Shown one piece after another: positions 37,671 through 46,168 of a DNA stretch of 64,000 nt. A program made the translations under genes and the position numbers. Position 1 is the stretch's first letter, and every line of letters begins with the position of its first letter. The notes below the pieces were generated by a model that saw only the letters and a program-made list of their open reading frames with translations, was not told the origin of the DNA and searched no databases. Source of the stretch: Phycisphaerales bacterium (GTDB lineage Bacteria; Planctomycetota; Phycisphaerae; Phycisphaerales; UBA1924); the NCBI GenBank assembly GCA_016741915.1, contig JACVCS010000001.1, forward strand, positions 40,043-104,042, read 5' to 3'.

Positions 37671-38419
37671 ACACCCCCAGCACAATCGCCCGACATGCCG
37701 GCACTTCACGCACTCGCCCGCGCCGCCGTGGGTTCAGCATCATCGAAATGCTCGTGGCGCTGACCATCAGCGGGACGCTGCTGACCGCGAGCCTGGTGGC
37801 GCTCGACGTCATGTTCAAACGCTACAACGTCATCAGCGATTCGGCCAGCGCGCACGTCGTGGCGCGCGTCACGGCCCACCGCATCATGCAGATGATCCGC
37901 ACGGGATCAGAGTTCGGGCCCGTCCCCACCGACATCTTCAACCGCACGCAGAACCCGCTGACCTCCAACTCCATCGAGTTCGTCAGCTTCCAGGACCTTG
38001 CCAACAACATTCGTGAGGTCACACGGATCCAGCGACGCGCCAGTGAGTCGGTCACGATCAACGGCGAAACGATCGGCCAACGCGGGCCCTTCACACTCTG
38101 GCTCGTCGTTGACCGCACCGTCAACGGCTCGACGAACCGCATCGAGCGGCCGCTGATCGACGGCGTGCTCGACGCCCGGTTCACCCTTGAGTACGACGTC
38201 GGCCCGCGATTGACCCGTGCCACGATGGATCTGACGATCCAGCCCATGGGCACGAACTACGCAAAGTTCGACGCCGATACCGGCGAATGGACCGTGAGTG
38301 TCTACGACGACACGACTCAACGCTGGGTTGAGCGGCGATCAATGACCGCCGACGGCGCGACGCCGCAGATCCGGTTGATCTCCAGCACGCGCCCGCGCGG
38401 GCTGAACGTTGACGAGTAA
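37667..38419 (+). CDS. Type IV prepilin-like protein (PilW type)
   Basis: 250 residues. The prepilin leader ends RPRRRG-FSIIEMLVALTISG (cleavage after Gly, Glu+5), then one helix and a beta-rich domain. The GTG at 37667 overlaps the previous stop by four bases (GTGA) and has GGAGGGG at the right distance, so coupled translation is likely. Size and position fit PilW. Last gene of the cluster, converging with a hydrolase gene 10 bases away, with no room for a terminator between them. Confidence 0.85.
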   Translation: MNTPSTIARHAGTSRTRPRRRGFSIIEMLVALTISGTLLTASLVALDVMFKRYNVISDSASAHVVARVTAHRIMQMIRTGSEFGPVPTDIFNRTQNPLTSNSIEFVSFQDLANNIREVTRIQRRASESVTINGETIGQRGPFTLWLVVDRTVNGSTNRIERPLIDGVLDARFTLEYDVGPRLTRATMDLTIQPMGTNYAKFDADTGEWTVSVYDDTTQRWVERRSMTADGATPQIRLISSTRPRGLNVDE

Positions 38420-38429
38420 CTGCGCCTGA

Positions 38430-39809
38430 TCACTTCGGGCTGAGCAAACTTCCGCCCCGACCGGCACCGTTCCCACCGCCGCTCGATTTCGACTTATCCG
38501 TGCCTTTCGCGGCATCATCCGCCGCGGCCTGCGTGCTTGATCGCACGTTCTCCGCGACCCATCGCGCGATGCGCTCGGCCCGTGCGTCAAGCTGCACGAA
38601 CAGCCGCCGATGCCCGCCGGCGAAGACCCACTTCTCAGGCTCGCCCAGACGGTGGTACAGCTCTTCGCCAAGCGTGGTGGGGACGATGTCGTCGCTGGCG
38701 CCGAGCAGCATGAGCGTGGGCACGCGGCGCATGCTCGCGGCGGTGTGGAACGGATCGAGCGTGCTGCGGCGGATGTACTCGCCGCTGATCAGCCCGGCCA
38801 TGGCGCCCTCACAGCGTTTGCCGAAGGCCATCAGGCGGACGCCGCCGTCGGTCAGTTGGCTGGTCTGAATGATGTGTGCGATATTCGCGCCGCTGCCGAC
38901 CAGGACAGCACCACGCACGCGCTCACCGAGCCGAGCGGCGACCGTCGGGAGTGCCAGCGACCCGGCGCTGAAGCCCATGAGCACAACGGGTTTGTCCTTC
39001 AGTTCCGGGCGCGTGCGCCACAGATGCTCAACCGCCGCCTCAACCGCGTACGCCGCTTCCGCGAGCGTCTGGTCGCTCATCTCAGCCAGCGCGTTCGCCG
39101 CGTCGAAGACGTCCTTCTCCGTGCCGAGCTCGATGGTCACGGGCTTCCAGTTCGCCCAGGGGAACTCGGTCGCGATGCACACATACCCGTCGCGCCGTAC
39201 CGCGTCAACGACCGGCTGCTCGTACTGCACGCCCGCCAGCCCTTGCAGATGAACGACGATCCCCTTCGTCTCGCTCGGCTGATCGTTCAGCGCCGCGAGC
39301 AGTTGCAGATAGATCCCGGCGATCTCGGGCCCGCCTTTGGGTGATGGCACGACACCGCCAACGTCGGCGTCACCGGTTCTTCGCGACGCGAAGACCATCG
39401 CGCCCACAGGCTGCCGCACGATATCGAGCTTTGAACTCGGCTCGCCCGCGTCGACTTCAAAGAGCACGCCCTGATCGGTGACGGTCCGTGAAAGGACCGT
39501 TCGCGGGGAGGACATCACAAACGGCACCAGCCGTTCCTCCTCGCGCACCACCGTGCGTCTGACCACCGTCGCTTGCGAACGAACCGTCGGAGCAATCGCC
39601 TGAGCCCACTCCGCATCGCGCGCGGGCCAGTTGGGAAGTACAGTGCGTTCGCCGGGATCCGCCCCGAGCTCGGCCCGCAAAGGGTTCGCGGGCGTTACCG
39701 ACGAACACGCGCCGAGCGTCGACACAATGCTCGCCATGACCGCGCCGAAGAGAACGCTACGAAAGTGCAAACATCCGGCGTTCTTCGCACAGGTCCGCAC
39801 GACTGACAT
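38430..39809 (-). CDS. Alpha/beta-hydrolase lipoprotein, paralogue A
   Basis: 459 residues. A hydrophobic N-terminus with lipobox STLGAC (lipid on Cys) targets it to the envelope. Hydrolase core with nucleophile in VVLMGFSAGSLALPT, acid in LMLLGASDDIVPT and His in WVFAGGHRRLFVQL. The C-terminus is a Ser/Gly-rich tail. A second protein of the same design is at 44502-46115. Substrate unknown; serine hydrolases of this sort are often esterases or peptidases. ATG at 39809; the frame extends to 39914 without support. Divergent from the flavin-reductase gene. Confidence 0.82.
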   Translation of the reverse strand: MSVVRTCAKNAGCLHFRSVLFGAVMASIVSTLGACSSVTPANPLRAELGADPGERTVLPNWPARDAEWAQAIAPTVRSQATVVRRTVVREEERLVPFVMSSPRTVLSRTVTDQGVLFEVDAGEPSSKLDIVRQPVGAMVFASRRTGDADVGGVVPSPKGGPEIAGIYLQLLAALNDQPSETKGIVVHLQGLAGVQYEQPVVDAVRRDGYVCIATEFPWANWKPVTIELGTEKDVFDAANALAEMSDQTLAEAAYAVEAAVEHLWRTRPELKDKPVVLMGFSAGSLALPTVAARLGERVRGAVLVGSGANIAHIIQTSQLTDGGVRLMAFGKRCEGAMAGLISGEYIRRSTLDPFHTAASMRRVPTLMLLGASDDIVPTTLGEELYHRLGEPEKWVFAGGHRRLFVQLDARAERIARWVAENVRSSTQAAADDAAKGTDKSKSSGGGNGAGRGGSLLSPK

Positions 39810-39999
39810 CCATGAATCCGCCACTCGCCTCAACACGATCTCCCCGCTACGAGTTCTTTCACAGTTCACGCACCAACACCGCACCCATCCACCCCACTGA
39901 GCACGCACCGACACAGAATCGTCGGTTTCTACACGCCATGACCATGAAATGTAGCCCGCGATCGATTCCGGCGTCGCACTTGGCAGGTATGCTCACCAC

Positions 40000-40644
40000 A
40001 TGCAGATCGATCCGACCACGCTGAGCATTGAAGACCGCTACAAACTGCTCATCGGCGCTGTGGTGCCCCGCCCCATCGCGTTTGTGAGTACTTGCTCACC
40101 GAACGATCCCAGCGTGACGAACCTGGCGCCGTTCTCCTTCTTCGCCGGCGTCGGGTCGAATCCGATGACGCTGCTCTTCTGCCCCGCGAACACACCCGAC
40201 GGGCGCGAGAAGGACACGCTGCGTAACTGCAAGCCCGTCAGCGAGGGCGGGCAGGGCGAACTGGTGATCAACATCGTCCCGCACGCGCTGGCGCAGCGCA
40301 TGGCCGCGTGCGCCGAGCCCTTGCCCTACGGCGAGAGCGAGTTCGATCTCGCCCACCTGACTCGGGCGGCATCCGTGAAGGTGAAGCCCCCGCGCGTGGC
40401 GGAATCACCGATCAGCTTTGAGTGCCGAACGCTCTCGGTCATCCGCACCAACCCGGGACAACCCGCGGGCGGCAACATCGTGCTCGCCGAAGTGCTGCAC
40501 ATCCACGCGGCTGATGGTCTCGTCAACGACCGCAAGCACGTCGACCCAAGCATCCTCGACGCCATCGGGCGCATGGGCGGCGGCGGCTACTGCACCACGC
40601 GCGACCGCTTCGACATGCCGATGGGTCGCAAGGCGCTGGGTTAA
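40000..40644 (+). CDS. Flavin reductase-like FMN-binding protein
   Basis: 214 residues, split beta-barrel. It opens LLIGAVVPRPIAFVSTCSPN and SVTNLAPFSFFAGVGSNPMT, the motifs of the flavin reductase / DIM6-NTAB family, which bind FMN and reduce it with NAD(P)H or act as accessory oxidoreductases. The partner oxygenase is not visible nearby. ATG at 40000. Convergent with the NAD(P)H-hydrate dehydratase gene, 35 bases between their stops. Confidence 0.87.
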   Translation: MQIDPTTLSIEDRYKLLIGAVVPRPIAFVSTCSPNDPSVTNLAPFSFFAGVGSNPMTLLFCPANTPDGREKDTLRNCKPVSEGGQGELVINIVPHALAQRMAACAEPLPYGESEFDLAHLTRAASVKVKPPRVAESPISFECRTLSVIRTNPGQPAGGNIVLAEVLHIHAADGLVNDRKHVDPSILDAIGRMGGGGYCTTRDRFDMPMGRKALG

Positions 40645-40679
40645 TCGCTGCAAACGGTCGATAGTGACACAAGCCGAAA

Positions 40680-41657
40680 TCAGCCCCGCATGCTCTGGAG
40701 GGCTTCGGGGATTAGGCCAGCGAGCTCCATCGCGAGCATGCCGCCGCTGGCGTTGTTGTGGCGCTCCCGCCAGAACTTTGCCGCCCGCGCGTGCGCGATG
40801 ACGCCGAGGCGCGCCGCATCGAAGAGGCTGAGCGTGTGCCGCCCTTCGCCCTGAGCCCGTTTGATCCCCGCGAGCGCACTCACACTGCTGGGCGGGACGA
40901 ACTGTGCGATCAGCCCAGCGATGGTCCCCGTGAGCACATCGCCCGTCCCCGCAGTGCCCAGCACCGGGTTCGGCTCGTCGTGCACCCAGCAGCGGATCGC
41001 GTCTGCCACCACCGTCGTAGCACTCTTCAGGACCACCACGCACCCGAGGCGCTGCGCCAGCGCCGTTGCGGCCGAACAAAGGCCTTGCGTGCCCGTCAAA
41101 TCCACCTCGATACGCAACGCCTTCATCAGCGTGCGGCATTCCCCAACGTGCGGCGTGAGCACCGCGCTGACTTGAAAGTCCTGATGAAACTCCGGAATCA
41201 CCGAGAGCACATTCAACGCGTCCGCGTCCAGCACCGCGTGCGATTCGTGCTGCGTGATGGCACGCATCACCAGCGCCGTCGGCCCATCCCCCATCCCCAG
41301 CCCGGGCCCGATCGCCAGCACCGCACCGCCCTCGATCGCTCGATCCAGCACCGCGACCGCGTCGCTGGGCTCGTACGCGCCGCGTTGGTCGCACGCGAAG
41401 GTCAAGGCCGTGCAACTCGGCGCGATCGCCACCGCCGCGGGCGCGATCACCGCGGGGAGTACGAGCTTCGCCAATCCAGCCCCTGCGCGCAAGGCCGCCG
41501 TGCCCGTCAGTGCCGGCGCGCCGACCATAAGTGAGCCGCCCGTCCCGAAGGCCGTACCGCCGACCACCACAACGGTCCCAAAGGTTCCCTTGTGCCCGCG
41601 TTCAGAGCGTTCGGGCAATACGGCAAACTCGCCGCTCGTCGCGTCGGGCTGAGTCAT
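40680..41657 (-). CDS. nnrD: ADP-dependent (S)-NAD(P)H-hydrate dehydratase
   Basis: 325 residues. Ribokinase-like fold of the NnrD/CARKD family that repairs hydrated NAD(P)H. Motifs: GTVVVVGGTAFGTGGSLMVG, LAIGPGLG, VLDADALNVLS, LTPHVGECRTLM, and NPVLGTAGTGDVLTGTIAGL (ADP/phosphate loop with catalytic Asp). No epimerase half, unlike the fused E. coli form, and no separate epimerase gene in the window. The ATG at 41657 is one base after the transglutaminase stop, so translation is likely coupled. Very sure of family. Confidence 0.92.
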   Translation of the reverse strand: MTQPDATSGEFAVLPERSERGHKGTFGTVVVVGGTAFGTGGSLMVGAPALTGTAALRAGAGLAKLVLPAVIAPAAVAIAPSCTALTFACDQRGAYEPSDAVAVLDRAIEGGAVLAIGPGLGMGDGPTALVMRAITQHESHAVLDADALNVLSVIPEFHQDFQVSAVLTPHVGECRTLMKALRIEVDLTGTQGLCSAATALAQRLGCVVVLKSATTVVADAIRCWVHDEPNPVLGTAGTGDVLTGTIAGLIAQFVPPSSVSALAGIKRAQGEGRHTLSLFDAARLGVIAHARAAKFWRERHNNASGGMLAMELAGLIPEALQSMRG

Positions 41658-41658
41658 C

Positions 41659-43320
41659 TCAGCGAACCTCCACAACGCGGATCTTCAGTTGACCCAGCAT
41701 CGGCGCCATGCGGACGAGCTGATTCTCAATACCCGTGCCGTTCATCGCGGAGGTTTCGATGATGATGTGCGTCGCGTCGAAAGGGGCTTTCTCGGGGAAT
41801 GTCGCGTCGAGATTCACCCAGCGTTCTTCACCATCGGGCCAGGTGATCAGCGCCTGCGCCCACATGTGGTAGCCAAAGACGTTCTGCGCGCTCTCTAGCT
41901 GCGGCACATAAATCAACCCACTCGCAACGCGCGCGGGAATCCCCGCGCCGCGCAGGAGCGCCGCCAGCAGCACGCCGTGCTCGGTGCAGTCGCCCTTCCC
42001 CGTCCGCACGGTCTCCGACGCGGTAGCGAGCCCAACCGAAAAATCCTTCGCGCTGATGTGCGTGTGTACCGCGCCGCGGAGCCGCTCGATCCGCTCCATC
42101 ACGGGCAGCTTCGGGTCGTCGTACTTCACGAGCATCTCGCGGATCATCGGATCCTCGTGGTTCAGCATCGTCGAAGCCCGAAGAAGTTCACCCCGCTGCG
42201 CCGTGCTGAGCTTCACCGCCGCACTTGCCGCGGGCTCGACCACGACCCGGATCCGGCTCTCGCTGAGCCGCTCGACCGTCTGACCCGCACCCTGTTCGAC
42301 GTCGACCTTTCCGCCGTCGATGGAAAGCTCGTACACCGCGCGTGTCGACGTGCGTGCGTTGGGGATGGCCTTGTCGGGCCTGACAAGCGTGGAAACCATC
42401 AGTTCCGGCGCATTCAGCTTCGAAAGCGCCAGGTCCTTATCCGCAAGCACCTGCTCCATCTTCATGCCGCCCAGGTTGATCTCACTGCGAACACTGCGGA
42501 AGTCCTCCGTCAGATATTCCGTGACCTCCACGTCGGCAAACCGGTCGACCTTCATCGCGTACTTCATCGCCGGCACATCGCGCCCGAAGACTTCCACCAC
42601 CGCGGGGCCGATGAGTTTGCGCGTGATCCCGATCGGTTCATCGCCGCTGGAAGGATCGACCATCCGCAGCGTGATCTCCTTCTTCCCCGCTTTCGCCTGC
42701 GCCTTCATCTCGCGTTCCCCGGCCGCCGGCGTGAACCACTGCCCCTCCGGCGCGTCGACCAGCGACTCGCTCTGCTGCCCGCCCGCGGTGATCACCACCT
42801 TCACCTTGCCCTCGGGTGTGAAGATCCGATCCGTCTGAATCACCCCCGCGCCGATGCTCTGCGTCGTGCTCATCCGCACGGGCTTGCCCTCCGGCGTTTC
42901 GACAAACTCGCTGGCGTAACTCAGCGAAAGGCTCGTCGCGCCGCGCTTGATCTGCATCAGCAGCCGCCCCTGCGAGATGATCCCTTCCTTCGTCGTGCCC
43001 TGCCGAGAGATCATGTACCCCGCGCGTTGCCCGTCCAGCAGCAACACGTACCACAGTTCCTGCACATCCTTCGACTCGCGCAGCGAACCGAGATCATCCG
43101 CCGCGACACTTCTCGCGTTTGGTGTTGCCTGCTTCGTATCTTTCTGCGGCTCAACCAGCGCCCAAGCCCGCTCAACACCCAGCCCACCGAACCACACACC
43201 CGCCGCCGCGACCATCCCGACTACGCCGCGCGAGAAAAGCCGACACACCGCCGTCCTCAGCGTGCCCGTCGCCTTCAACACGCCGTTCACGCTTGCCCGT
43301 TCATTCAACCTCGCGTTCAT
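41659..43320 (-). CDS. Exported transglutaminase-like protein
   Basis: 553 residues. The N-terminal signal segment (about 29-52, RGVVGMVAAAGVWFGGLGVE) predicts export. A 340-residue N domain of beta character precedes the transglutaminase-like core. The triad is Cys445 (GKGDCTEHGVLLAALLR), His485 (FGYHMWAQAL) and Asp505 (WVNLDATFPE). These folds make or break amide bonds, often in peptidoglycan-associated proteins; which one applies is unknown. ATG at 43320 has GGGAG at good spacing. 36 bases after the upstream gene's stop and one base before the nnrD start: an operon. Confidence 0.88.
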   Translation of the reverse strand: MNARLNERASVNGVLKATGTLRTAVCRLFSRGVVGMVAAAGVWFGGLGVERAWALVEPQKDTKQATPNARSVAADDLGSLRESKDVQELWYVLLLDGQRAGYMISRQGTTKEGIISQGRLLMQIKRGATSLSLSYASEFVETPEGKPVRMSTTQSIGAGVIQTDRIFTPEGKVKVVITAGGQQSESLVDAPEGQWFTPAAGEREMKAQAKAGKKEITLRMVDPSSGDEPIGITRKLIGPAVVEVFGRDVPAMKYAMKVDRFADVEVTEYLTEDFRSVRSEINLGGMKMEQVLADKDLALSKLNAPELMVSTLVRPDKAIPNARTSTRAVYELSIDGGKVDVEQGAGQTVERLSESRIRVVVEPAASAAVKLSTAQRGELLRASTMLNHEDPMIREMLVKYDDPKLPVMERIERLRGAVHTHISAKDFSVGLATASETVRTGKGDCTEHGVLLAALLRGAGIPARVASGLIYVPQLESAQNVFGYHMWAQALITWPDGEERWVNLDATFPEKAPFDATHIIIETSAMNGTGIENQLVRMAPMLGQLKIRVVEVR

Positions 43321-43356
43321 TCCCGTACTCCCTTCGTTCGCTCGGCCGTTCGTTGA

Positions 43357-44505
43357 TCAACCACCCGTCGGTGTCGCCCGCGCGTTGAACGCCGAGATCC
43401 ACAGCGTGTAGAGCGTTTCGCCACGCTTCGCTGCGTTCTCACGCACGCCGACCCCATCGCCGCCCGCGCCGCGTGCGCCATTCCCAGAGCCGCCGCTGCC
43501 CACACCCGCGCCCGCGAACCGCGCCTTCGCCTGACGGATCGCCGCCACCGACGAGATGAACGCCGCATCCGCAGGCAGCGCCCTGCACACAATCATCGCC
43601 TGCCCCACCACCATCCGCCTTCCCGAATCATCATCGCGCCCGTCCATCCCCTTGGTCGCGATCGCGAAAGCCCGCGCGTATTCCGACGCCGCCTGCCGCA
43701 CGGGCCCGCTGATCATCGCGCTATCGCTCTTGCCGCCGTGCACTCCCACGGCCACCCTCGCACCGGCATTCTCCTGCCGATCCATCTTCACCGCATCGTC
43801 CACGGCGCCTCGCAATGCGTCAAGATCCTGCGACAGCTCCTCACGCAGTTCAAGGATCGTCATCGCGCTGCTCTCGATCATCACCGGCGTCGCAACGCTG
43901 AAAACCGTCCGCCCCAGCGCACTCTCCGCACGCTGAGCGAGCGACGAGGTCATCACCACCGACGCGCCGGGCGCTCCGCTCCTCCGCGACGGCGCGCCGG
44001 GCGTGCGCACAAACCCCACCTCGCCGCTGCGTAAGGCTATCAGCCCGTGCGCCCGCGCGAACGCATCCAAGCCCGAAGCCATCGGCACGCTCACGCCCGG
44101 ATCAGGCCCGCCCTTGAGCACATCGCCCGAAACGCCCTCCAGGTAACTCGCCTCGTCCTTATACACATCCGCGTGGCAATAGGGTCTGAGCTCGCTGACC
44201 GCCTCTTCACCTTCCATGCGTTCCGCCGCCGCTCGCACGCGTGCCGCCGCGTCGCCGTCGTCCTCCCCTACCGCCCGCTCATCGAGCGACGCCACCACAC
44301 CCTCACGAAACAGCGGCGCCGCCCATCGCCACGACTCCAGCAGCCGCAGATACCTTGGCGACGCGTGCAGCGCCGCCCGCACACCAGCGCGATCCGCCCG
44401 CGCCGGTGTCGGCAAGTACGTCACCAACCGCGAACCCAGCAGCGCACCGGCCATCATGGGCAGCTCGCGCGATGTCACGTGATACGGACTCACCAGCAGG
44501 TTCAT
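43357..44505 (-). CDS. Unrecognised protein
   Basis: 382 residues with no family I recognise. No signal peptide or membrane helix stands out. It has an Arg/Ala-rich first half (RADRAGVRAALHASPRYL), a middle part with helical LELREELSQDLDALRGAVDD and a Gly-rich tail. Its ATG overlaps the upstream hydrolase stop by four bases (ATGA), so it is translated with it. An intracellular partner of the neighbouring hydrolase or transglutaminase is a guess. Confidence 0.6.
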   Translation of the reverse strand: MNLLVSPYHVTSRELPMMAGALLGSRLVTYLPTPARADRAGVRAALHASPRYLRLLESWRWAAPLFREGVVASLDERAVGEDDGDAAARVRAAAERMEGEEAVSELRPYCHADVYKDEASYLEGVSGDVLKGGPDPGVSVPMASGLDAFARAHGLIALRSGEVGFVRTPGAPSRRSGAPGASVVMTSSLAQRAESALGRTVFSVATPVMIESSAMTILELREELSQDLDALRGAVDDAVKMDRQENAGARVAVGVHGGKSDSAMISGPVRQAASEYARAFAIATKGMDGRDDDSGRRMVVGQAMIVCRALPADAAFISSVAAIRQAKARFAGAGVGSGGSGNGARGAGGDGVGVRENAAKRGETLYTLWISAFNARATPTGG

Positions 44506-46115
44506 CCGCCACCCGCCAGCGCCCGCACTCGCCCTTCATTTGCCGAGTTTTTCGCACCCTCAACCGCCGCGCTCCCGCCCTTCGCCCGCGGCCTCGGCGT
44601 GTGCTGCTCGATCCAATCCGCCATCCGCTCGATCTGCCACGGCAGACTGAAAAACAGCAGTTCGTGCCCCACTTCAAACACCCACCGCTCCGGACGACCC
44701 GCAAGCTCCCACGACTCGTCCCCCAAGTGCGCCGGCACCGCACGGTCCGTCGTCCCGTGCACCATCAACGTCGGCACCACACGAAGCACCCGCGCCGTGT
44801 TCGTCGTATCCAGCGGCGCAGCCTTCTGATACGCCTTCACCAACGCCGCCCGAAGCTCGGGCGTGTCGATCTCATCAGCGATCTTCACCTTCACCGCGTC
44901 GATCCACCCCGTGTAGTTGCTCTCCAGCGCCACGCGAAGAAAATCCACACCGCCCGCGATCACCACCGCGCTCTGAAACTGCCCCGGGTCGCGCGCCATC
45001 ACCGTGGGGAGCACCATCGCCCCGCCGCTCATGCCGATCAGCGTCGTGGGCAACCCCGCCGTGCCGGGCTTCTCCTGCCGAAGGTACAACAGCGCGGCGT
45101 GCACGCTGTACGCGCACTCCGCCGCCCGATCCGTCAGGATGTCCGCGATCAACGCGCCCTTCTGGTCAAGGTCGTCGCCCTTGTTGATCTCAAAGACCAC
45201 CCGCTCAGTAAACCGCGACGGGTGCGCCAGCATCCGCAGCACGCCCCACCCACGCCCCTGCATCTCCCTGATCAGCGGCAAGATCACATTGTCCGGCGTC
45301 CCAAACATCCCCGGCATCAACACCGCAACGCCCTTGGGCTTCTCAGCGCTCGATCCGTTCACGCTCGGCGTCGGGTCGTAGTACGCAAACCACGTCCGTT
45401 GAATCTGCACCAGCCGCGTCGCTTGATCCTGCGAGTCCTGCTCGTCATTGCCCCCGCGCTCGCCGCCGCCGCCCAAGCGCCGAACCCCAGAGCCCGGCTC
45501 CGCCAGCGACCGGCTCATGGGCACCTCGCGCCCGCTGATGAACTTGATGTACATCGCCGCCTTGATCGGTGGCTCGCCCCCACCTTCCTCACGCTCATCA
45601 CGCGAAAGGTACACAAACGACCCGCGCCCCTCGCCCTCAAACCGCACCACACCCTCAGCCACCCGCACACGCCTGCGGTACATCAACTGGGCAACGTCCG
45701 ACGTCTGCTCCTGCTCGATCTTCTGCTGCGTCTCGGGCCCCGCCCGCATCGCCCGCACAGGCCCGCGCACCGTCGTGACAATCCCCATCGGCCGCACATT
45801 CGAGCCCGCCAGCGTCGAACGCCGCAGCCCGCTCCACACCGCCCACCGCGCGGGCCACGCCTCGGGCTTCATCCACACTTCGTCTTTCAATGCCGAAAGC
45901 TCGGCGCTCGCGCCCGCTTCACCGCCCGCCTCACCCGAGCCGTCGGACGTGCCCACCACCCCGTCGATCCCAAGCGCCCCAGCGTTCCGCGCGGGCTTAT
46001 AGATCGTCATCCCGCAGCCAGTGAGCGCGACCGCCACCCCCGCCAGCACGCACAGCAGCGCCGCCGAGACCAACGTCCGAGTTCCGCCTGCCGATCTGCC
46101 CGCCGATCCGCGCAT
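44502..46115 (-). CDS. Alpha/beta-hydrolase lipoprotein, paralogue B
   Basis: 537 residues. Lipobox VALTGC near residue 31, followed by MTIYKPARN, shows a lipoprotein. Hydrolase core: nucleophile in TLIGMSGGAMVLPTVMA, acid in LMVHGTTDRAVPA, His in WVFEVGHELLFFSLPW. It shares the sequence pattern with the protein at 38430-39809 (VPTLM then WVF.xGH), so the two are paralogues. ATG at 46115 preferred over GTG at 46139. First gene of the four-gene minus-strand cluster ending at nnrD. Substrate unknown. Confidence 0.82.
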   Translation of the reverse strand: MRGSAGRSAGGTRTLVSAALLCVLAGVAVALTGCGMTIYKPARNAGALGIDGVVGTSDGSGEAGGEAGASAELSALKDEVWMKPEAWPARWAVWSGLRRSTLAGSNVRPMGIVTTVRGPVRAMRAGPETQQKIEQEQTSDVAQLMYRRRVRVAEGVVRFEGEGRGSFVYLSRDEREEGGGEPPIKAAMYIKFISGREVPMSRSLAEPGSGVRRLGGGGERGGNDEQDSQDQATRLVQIQRTWFAYYDPTPSVNGSSAEKPKGVAVLMPGMFGTPDNVILPLIREMQGRGWGVLRMLAHPSRFTERVVFEINKGDDLDQKGALIADILTDRAAECAYSVHAALLYLRQEKPGTAGLPTTLIGMSGGAMVLPTVMARDPGQFQSAVVIAGGVDFLRVALESNYTGWIDAVKVKIADEIDTPELRAALVKAYQKAAPLDTTNTARVLRVVPTLMVHGTTDRAVPAHLGDESWELAGRPERWVFEVGHELLFFSLPWQIERMADWIEQHTPRPRAKGGSAAVEGAKNSANEGRVRALAGGG

Positions 46116-46168
46116 GCTCACTCCGTCACACCCCCGCACCCGATTCGCTCACGCACGCATTCACTCAC

